DNA of 5,812 bases, taken from Bordetella parapertussis. Lineage in GTDB: Bacteria > Pseudomonadota > Gammaproteobacteria > Burkholderiales > Burkholderiaceae_B. A program made the translations under genes and the position numbers. Location: the NCBI GenBank assembly GCA_945872285.1, contig CAMBZR010000119.1, positions 1 through 5,812 on the forward strand, read 5' to 3'. The notes under the pieces are model-generated. The model ran no database searches. It saw only the letters and a list, made by a program, of their open reading frames with translations, and was not told where the DNA came from. Below are positions 5,248 through 5,812 of this stretch, piece after piece (positions within the stretch are counted from its first letter, which is position 1; each line of letters starts with the position of its first letter).

Positions 5248-5812
5248 ATGACGACTCATAGTTACACCACTATCCAGCAATGGGATATTTATAGTCAAGA
5301 AAATCATAAAACATGGGAAATCTTGTTTAGCGCTTGTCATGAAAGCGCCTCACTGTATATGTGTAGTGAGTTTCTACAAGGTCTAGCAAAATTAGATCTA
5401 AATCATAAAAGAATTCCAAACTTAAAAGACCTTTCTGACCATCTGCGATCGATTTCCGGATGGGAAATCGTGACCGTTGCAGGCTTAGTGCCGGATGATA
5501 TTTATTTCGGTTTTATTGCTCAGAAAAAATTTCCGGTCAATATCAATATAAGAGATATTGAGCACTTAGATTTTATTGACTATCCCGATCTATTTCATGA
5601 TGATTTTGGCCATATACCTCTGCTAATTTCGCCCAACATTGCATCATTTATCCAATACTGCGGAATTTGTATCACCGGCGCGATTCGTGACAACTCACTC
5701 ACAAAGCTCGATGAATCAAAACGCCTCTACTGGTACACGATGGAGGTTGGCTTCGTCCGAGAGAGTGAAACAGTAAAAATCCTCGGTTCTGCGATCGCCT
5801 CGTCAAAAAAAG
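5248..5812 (+). CDS. Pterin-dependent aromatic amino acid hydroxylase (3' end beyond window)
   Basis: The first 188 codons are present and the frame is open at the window end. The family is the biopterin-dependent phenylalanine/tyrosine/tryptophan hydroxylases, cytosolic non-heme iron enzymes; bacterial members are about 260-300 residues and lack the animal regulatory domain, as seems true here. Visible landmarks are S-G-W-E-I-V-T-V-A-G-L-V-P (70-82), F-P-V-N-I-N-I-R (95-102), D-L-F-H-D-D-F-G-H-I-P-L-L (114-126) with iron ligands H117 and H122, and L-Y-W-Y-T-M-E-V-G-F-V (160-170) with the third ligand E166. The motif after the glutamate differs from the usual E-F-G-L. GC is about 40% by hand count (5281-5812), well below the left-hand genes. 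AGAG (5237-5240) seven bases before the ATG is a modest ribosome binding site. Divergence from mbtH suggests it supplies tyrosine, m-tyrosine or another ring-hydroxylated amino acid for peptide assembly rather than phenylalanine breakdown. Regiospecificity cannot be read by eye. Confidence 0.88.
   Translation, partial: MTTHSYTTIQQWDIYSQENHKTWEILFSACHESASLYMCSEFLQGLAKLDLNHKRIPNLKDLSDHLRSISGWEIVTVAGLVPDDIYFGFIAQKKFPVNINIRDIEHLDFIDYPDLFHDDFGHIPLLISPNIASFIQYCGICITGAIRDNSLTKLDESKRLYWYTMEVGFVRESETVKILGSAIASSKK

Overview
The window looks like the join between ordinary chromosome of a proteobacterium (most likely a betaproteobacterium of the Burkholderiales) and the left edge of a non-ribosomal peptide (NRP) biosynthetic gene cluster. 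The betaproteobacterial guess rests on the VOC protein, the S-x-N type glutathione transferase and the DUF6279-type lipoprotein, families I associate with that group. It is an inference, because no rRNA or other marker gene is present.

Positions 1-3143 hold general-purpose genes at roughly 53% GC in hand-counted stretches. They are a VOC/glyoxalase-like protein (6-917, +), a glutathione S-transferase (1014-1634, +), and a convergent gene for a secreted lipoprotein (1716-2639, -). A 350-base gene-poor stretch with short repeats and palindromes follows. Next comes a 49-codon reading frame (2994-3143, +) that encodes a clean signal peptide and about 20 mature residues resembling the start of a solute-binding protein, and then stops. 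It looks like the 5' stump of a broken gene.

Positions 3157-5812 differ in content and composition (about 46% GC in the first gene, about 40% in the last). A leftward two-gene operon encodes an MbtH-like protein (4778-5023, -), the small partner of NRPS adenylation domains, and 25 bases further on a 531-residue metallo-beta-lactamase-fold protein (3157-4752, -). That protein matches the CmlA type of diiron beta-hydroxylase in length and in its H-N-H-A-D-H, G-E-H and A-D-S-N-N motifs. Divergently, a pterin-dependent aromatic amino acid hydroxylase starts at 5248 (+) and runs off the window. The 224-base divergent region carries a perfect TATAAT box toward mbtH and two notable inverted repeats.

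Together the last three genes suggest a building-block module. The pterin-dependent enzyme would hydroxylate an aromatic ring (phenylalanine to p- or m-tyrosine, or similar). An NRPS outside the window, supported by MbtH, would load the amino acid. The CmlA-like enzyme would then beta-hydroxylate it while it is tethered to the carrier protein. The NRPS itself is not visible and is expected to the right of 5812. No tRNA, rRNA, CRISPR array, transposase or integrase is visible.
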